From assembly GCF_020921035.1 (NCBI RefSeq), contig NC_063156.1:23112283-23176282 (forward strand): a stretch of DNA of 64,000 bases, read 5' to 3'. How positions within the stretch are numbered: the first letter of the stretch is position 1; each line of letters begins with the position of its first letter. A program made the position numbers and the translations under genes. This document shows positions 58,555 to 64,000 of the stretch, piece after piece. The notes beneath the pieces are model-generated. The model searched no databases, had not been told where the DNA came from, and saw only the letters and a list, made by a program, of their open reading frames with translations. Source of the DNA: Rhodamnia argentea. Its lineage: Eukaryota; Streptophyta; Magnoliopsida; Myrtales; Myrtaceae.

Positions 58555-59746
58555 AGCAAAACGAATGCCATGGAAGCTGCTCTCTCTGTCTCTCTCCGAG
58601 CAGAGTCCTCCGAGAACCTTTTTTGTGTTTTGGGCCTTTCGGGTTCCGGTGCAAGAAGCATGCTAATGGTGACCTTGTTTAGCTGAACTTCGAATCCGAG
58701 GCCTAGTTTAGTTTCTTTCCTTCCTCTGTTTCTTCTTGTTGTCTCTGTTTCTTTTCCTCTGAGTCAGTTTGCTTGTTATGTTCTTTGCTTTCTTTGGAGG
58801 TAGGGAAATGGTATACGTGGGGGGGTATAATGCCGGCAGTGGGGATCAGATGAAGTTGTATATGTATAGTTTCTAATGAGTAATCATTAATGAGGAGGAG
58901 GAGGAGGAGGGTTTATGCAGTCAATGATTGCTGTCCGCCTTGTTCATTAATGCCATGCCATTCATTTGCCTTGCCTGAATTTTTAACTCTCGGCTAGATT
59001 CTTGTCTCCACTTGACATGTTATCTGCTCTTTTCTTCAACCCTCCCCCCCTGAATACACTCATGCTCTGTCCGGTCATCATCTTCACCGCCGAGGGAAAA
59101 AAAAATTTCATGTACTAAACCATCTGCATACTGTCACATTAGTCGAGCTTATGCCGACCGGCGACCGCTTTCATCTAGAGAACTGAATGACCAGTTTCGA
59201 GTCCCCGGTCTCGCTCTTGCTCGAGCCGGAAAGACGGGACGCGAGAAGTCCCCCCTTCCCAATCTTGCTGTTGGCATAATCAAGATTGGATCCTTCAGCT
59301 TGACATGTTGATCCATGAACTGAACTTAAGCTTTGAGCACTCGGTCTTAAAGTGGGAAGATGTTCCAATCATGACATTAGTGTTGTGTGATTTTGAGTGG
59401 ACTGATCCCAAGGCATATTTATTGGAATTCAATCATAGAACTCATCAAAAGCAGGCTCGGCAAAAAAAAGAAAAAAAAAGAGAAAGGAAAAATCGCAATC
59501 ACTGGCAAGATTGTGCAGTCGAAATTTTGGCTTTTGTTTTCTAACCTTTATCTCGTTTGACTACTTTCCACCCTGGCAATCCTTTTCCTTTTCCCAACTT
59601 TGGAACTCCATGTCTGCTCATTCTAGTGGCTGCACTATTGCCATTCAAAGTAAAAGCTCGCCACTTTGCGAATTTATGTGCAAGTAATTTAGAGGCCAAA
59701 GCATATATCTCTCACACCATAAAAGAGCATTAGAAAAATGATTAAT

Positions 59747-60162
59747 ATCACGAAAAATTCTAAACTTATACAATTATGACAAATATATTCTAAACTAATT
59801 TTTTTACCTCGAAAATCTCCAAATTCATGTATCCGTGACAAATTTACCCTCAATTGATTAGTTTCCGTTAAATTAGATTAATGCTGCAAGAATCTCTAAA
59901 TTGGTACACCTATGATAAATGAACGGTATAATCCAAAAGTGGTACATTGCCAACCTCAACGTGCCATCTTCGACCGAAAAAAGAAAAGAAAAAAACCTCA
60001 ACGTGCCATTCAACTCAATAATTTGACGGTAAAATTTAAGGAAAATTAATAGAGCGTAAATTTTTCACATGTCTATTAGTTTTGAATTTTTTTTATGGCA
60101 AAAAAAATTAATTTTGGATAAATTTATCGCAGTTATGCCAGTTTGGAGTTTACCGCGGTGAA
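59747..60162. mobile_element. Mutator-like MITE
   Basis: The left end TCACGAAAAATTCTAAACTT..ACAATTATGACAAATATATT matches the right end read in reverse, TCACCGCGGTAAACTCCAAA..CATAACTGCGATAAATTTAT, along about 70 bp. This end type recurs widely in plant genomes. No coding capacity remains. Confidence 0.55.
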
Positions 60163-63014
60163 ATGATAAGCCTAACAAGAAGATGGGCATCAGTCACAAG
60201 CCTCCAAATCTGATGTCCTCTGCTTTGGGTGTCTCCTGCTTTCGTGAACATAAATTGCTCAGAAGACGTCCCTGTTTTTTTTCTAAATCGCGGAACAGTT
60301 GTGAAAAGAATCGCAACCCTCTTTCGTTTTTTGTTTGCCGTTTCTTTCTTGATTCTTTGTCGGTTAGACCCTCCTCGTCCCATGCAAGAGGCAATGCGGT
60401 CGATTTGGGGAGTAGTTTCAGTTTGTGCCATTGCAGCTGGTGCGGATTTGTCTACCCCATTTCGAGCTCTCTCTCTCTCTGCCTCCATCTCCTGGGGGGG
60501 ACTCTGTCTCTGCGGGCGACCTGAAAAGGAGAAGGGGGCGAGTTCAGGGGGTGTGGGTTACAGCTGGGACAGAAGAGATCCGTTGAGATCGATGACCGCC
60601 CCTCCTCTTCGTTCTTCAAAACCGAGGCGAGGCAGGCCCTTTGAGGGTTTTTCATAATCTGCTCATCATTCTTCAAAAGATTCCTAAAGCTAGATCGCTG
60701 TTGGCTAAAAAGCAAAAGCCCCCCGCCCCCATTTTAAACGGAAAGAGAACAGAACCCCACTGTCCGTCGGGAGACCCGGTTCGGTTTCATTTCACCACTT
60801 TTCGTTCTGATCTGATAGGGGTGTGTGAGCTATGGCTATGGCCACTGTTCTTTAAGGTGCGTGTGATTTGTTAAGGCGACTGAACATTGCAGGCATGGTT
60901 TGATTTGCCATGTCATAGGGCTTTCGACTTGCGAGGAAGAAGGCTTCCTCTTTTTCCGAGCAGTCGTTCAGATTCATCGTCATAACATTCTTTTGGTTTC
61001 GGCCGGAGAGGACAATGACGGGACTTGGAGCCGAGCCAAACCCATGCTGCGAGCGATTCGATCGCCTGACGTCGGGGAAAAAGCGTAGGCTTGCGATGCA
61101 ATGAATTTTTCGAGTTTGATCGAGTGGCGAAACAACTTGTGTCTTGCTCCCATAAAGTCATTAGATGACTTCTCGACGAGTATTAGACAACACTATGGTG
61201 GTTGGCCAACTATTGTAAGGTTTGTTCTCGTGTAATTTTGTATTTTGTGGCCTCTGGCTGGCCACCAATTCAAATCTCGCTTTTCTTTTTTTTTGCCCTT
61301 TTTATTGGAGCGATAACAGAATGACGCTAACGTAGCTCGATCAAATGAACAACAGCAGCGATACAATTCGAGCATTCCATTATGGATGAGAGACTTAATA
61401 TGAAATGGCGAGCCACCGTCAACGTTGCTCGGTCCGCATCCCTTTTTTTTTTGAAGCTAACAACAAGTGTTTGAAGTACCTTACCAAAAAAAAAACAACA
61501 AGGGTTAGAAATCTAATCTACTGGTGAAAAATACGATCGCCATTTCATGGTACTGGAGACACTATTGGCGATGGGACTTAAAGTTGGCCAAAATGGCACT
61601 CGGGAAGCCCACCAAGAACGGCTGATTGTCTGCGGCCGTCTAAGGAAAAATCGGTCCACTTTGGTACAAATCGTTCTCGTTTTTAGGCGCAGTCCGCGAA
61701 TGTGAGTTGGGTTCCAATGCTTTTCTCGAGAAAAGAAGCATAATCCTGCCTAAGTTAGTGAAGCGTTGAGGCCGGTTTTGTTCTCTCGTCGAGCCTACCA
61801 TATTTGAAAAAAGAGGGTAAATGCTAAAGGTTGCCTACCAAACTCGATATGATTACGAGCTGCGTGGTTCCCCCCACCTAGCTAGCTTTGGGTGGGTCTT
61901 GACCTTTGGTTTTTAACTTAATATGGTGTGGTGATTGCACCTTTAATGGAAAGGAAAAGGATCGGTAGGCCTCGGGAATGTTCATGCTATATGCAACTAG
62001 AACGATTAATTAAGCTGAAATCTCGTATTGGAATAAATTAATGAGAAATACCTCTAGCGGCTGCTTCAGAACCGAGGTGGAGTGGTGCTTTTTTCAACGG
62101 CGGATGTGACAGAATGTGAAGGCATGGTTTCTTGATCTGAAGCCGCCTTCGGATTTGGCCATGACTGGCCCCGTTCATGGCCGTGACGGGCAAGGTCCAG
62201 ATCCCGATGGCCATGGACGGAGTTCAAATATTAAGAACGAAGATTAGAGGAAGTAGAGGTCATGCTCGCGAAGACAAAGCCGACCATAAAGACGACGGAG
62301 AAGACGCACGAACGCTTTCAAACATGGACGAGCGTCGACGATTTCGGCCATGGAGGGCTAGATCTCGAGAGCTGAAGAGCGGTGAGACGGAGAAAATAGA
62401 GGAAGCCGGCCATGCTTGGCTTAAACGCAGCAATGGCAGGCACGGTTACATTGCCAGGGACTCTATCCGTGGCGATCGGCTTGGGAGGACCGGAGGTTGA
62501 GTATCTATGGGCGAAGGAGGAAGAGAGAGCTCAAAAAGGTGAAGAGAAAAAAAATCGTTACTTAAATTTCACCTTAGTTGCTGACATGAATCGATGAACA
62601 CACGTCGATATGTTACTGGATATGATTGAACAAATATACGCCACATATGATGTTGACGTGGTGATATCAACGCACCGAATATATATTTTCTCCAAGAGAA
62701 GAGAGGTGAGAGCATTTTCGTCTAATTTTTGTGGTCGCGTTCTAGCCTATTCCAAATTTAGAGAAGGAGATTCGATGTCTTTTGTGTTCTTAGCATCTTC
62801 GATTCGATTCAATTCAGCTCGAGACTTGATACTCGAACTAGTCTTCCTCTGTCCAGAACAACAGAGGAAAAAAAAAAAAAAGGCGTACAGTGTATATGAT
62901 CCTTAACTGAGATTATTTGCTTTTGAATAGGCCAAGTCAGTTTACGAATTCCAGATTTTGCATTAGCTACTTAGAAGAATCTGGTACTTGAAGCCTCTTA
63001 GGCCGGCGATGGGC

Positions 63015-63230
63015 AGGAGAGGGGGAAAGAAAAAAAAAACGAAAATGAAAACAGAAAAAAAAAAAAAAAGGGAAAAAATTTAAAACGGTAAAAGACAAAA
63101 ATATTTTTTTGTCATGCCCTTCTTTGAAACAAAAAAGATGCTTCAAACCCTTTTTTAAAACAAAGTCCGTTTCAGGTCTTTATATTAGAAAATGAGAGCA
63201 TCTCGCCTCTTTATTTGGAACTTTTCTTTT
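63015..63230. mobile_element. Decayed relative of the 52681-52922 MITE
   Basis: Read on the minus strand it gives CCAAATAAAGAGGCGAGATG and AAGACCTGAAACGG units, like the CAAATAAAGACATGAAGTG units of the other copy. It is flanked by A-rich runs. The borders are unclear. Confidence 0.35.
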
Positions 63231-64000
63231 ATGTACGATGATGAGAGAGACTTGCAGTGTGGCTCTGATATTCTTGGATATTTACCAGGTGGCCACCGTT
63301 ACAAAGAAGGAAAGGTAAAACAAAGTTAATAACCTTCGTTGAACAGGAATTTGCGATGCACCTCATCCAATTCTCATCGAGTTTGTGCACAGCTTAAATT
63401 CGAAACCTAATTTAACAACACATGTTTGAACTTGTGTTAGGTGCACAAAATGTTATCATAACCAGCAAAACTGATGGGGATGACAAAATTAAAGTGTTCG
63501 TTTCTTCGATACTTAACGTTATCTATGACCGACGATGTTAGAGAGGCGTGATGAAGAATTTGTGGTGAAGGGACAATCAAAGTAAAATTCATGATATAGT
63601 ATGTGAAAGTGGGCTTGCTCTCCAAGAAGGGCAAGTTCATTTTTGAGCCCTGATAGTCAATTGATGATTGCACGGTATAACGCTATAGTATTTGGGCTTT
63701 TGTAGCCTTTGCATGTTGGGGTGGGTGGAATCAGATAGGCCTCGAGGCACACTCAATTTCTGTCCAAAGTTAAATTCTAAGTTAACCATGCTAACGAAGA
63801 GCAGCCTAGGTTTTAACCCCACTTTGAGCATGGTGAGTTTTAACCAACAAATCAAGAGCAACGTGACATGTTACCTTCCATACAAACTCGTTTTCTAACA
63901 GCTGAATTGATATTTATATTAGATTTCGTATTCACGAAGATGAAAAGGTTCCAAACGGAGGATAAGACGTTACCACTCGTTTGGTTATTGAGAATGGAGT

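Larger units (their letters stand above)
58555..64000. other. Region right of the DUF617 gene
   Basis: The first 350 bp look like the gene's 3' untranslated region, with a GAG-triplet run at about 58893-58910. Beyond it are a Mutator-like MITE (59747-60162), a GC-richer stretch with unassigned open frames (60180-60660, 62177-62600), and a decayed MITE (about 63015-63230). No gene could be supported. Confidence 0.55.

Noticed and set aside
60183-60657. Overlapping open frames of 112-142 residues on both strands
   Set aside because: No domains; mutually overlapping frames in a GC-richer stretch look like chance.
62177-62500. 107-residue plus-strand frame
   Set aside because: Charged, with no recognised motif or splice context; not supported as a gene.

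Overview
The window is nuclear DNA of a flowering plant, almost certainly a eudicot. The genes have many short GT-AG introns, the intergenic DNA is AT-rich and full of MITEs, and the proteins read like Arabidopsis orthologues. GA/CT-repeat leaders and GC-rich MITE cores would suit a Myrtales (Eucalyptus-like) genome, but that placement is a guess. No bacterial, organellar or CRISPR features were seen.

Ten protein-coding genes could be read, eight of them by joining exons by eye with matching splice phases. From left to right they are: a group I CONSTANS-like gene (minus, 1669-3565, frame broken once); NHP2 of the H/ACA snoRNP (minus, 5128-6398); the kinetochore protein MIS12 (minus, 8382-11572); a tetraspanin (plus, 13342-14286); the plastid J-like membrane protein CPP1/CDF1 (minus, 14898-18640); the peroxisomal acyl-activating enzyme AAE17 (minus, 14 exons, 22704-32661); the thylakoid calcium-sensing protein CAS (minus, 35176-38599, frame broken once); a small single-span membrane protein (plus, 42788-43123); the pri-miRNA processing factor TOUGH (minus, 16 exons, 44176-52146); and an intronless MIZU-KUSSEI1-like DUF617 protein (plus, 57607-58554).

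The genes are ordinary housekeeping, plastid and developmental genes and do not form a pathway. However, tetraspanin - CPP1 - AAE17 - CAS - TOUGH - DUF617 appears, from memory of locus numbers, to follow the order of Arabidopsis At5g23030 to At5g23100, so most of the window looks like one conserved syntenic block.

The gaps hold transposon debris. There are two inverted copies of a Harbinger-like MITE with GC-rich cores, one close upstream of AAE17 and one upstream of the DUF617 gene. There is a nest of Mutator-like elements at 53.4-55.0 kb, hAT-like and Tourist-like MITEs, a very small TRIM-type fossil, and a short non-autonomous LTR fossil inside an AAE17 intron. A 167-base run of C at 33934-34100, plus single-base frame breaks in two otherwise well-kept genes, suggests that parts of the assembly are unpolished long-read sequence. 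I found no convincing undescribed biological system. The best leads are the two frame breaks, a perfect 19-bp-arm hairpin and a few orphan coding-like segments.
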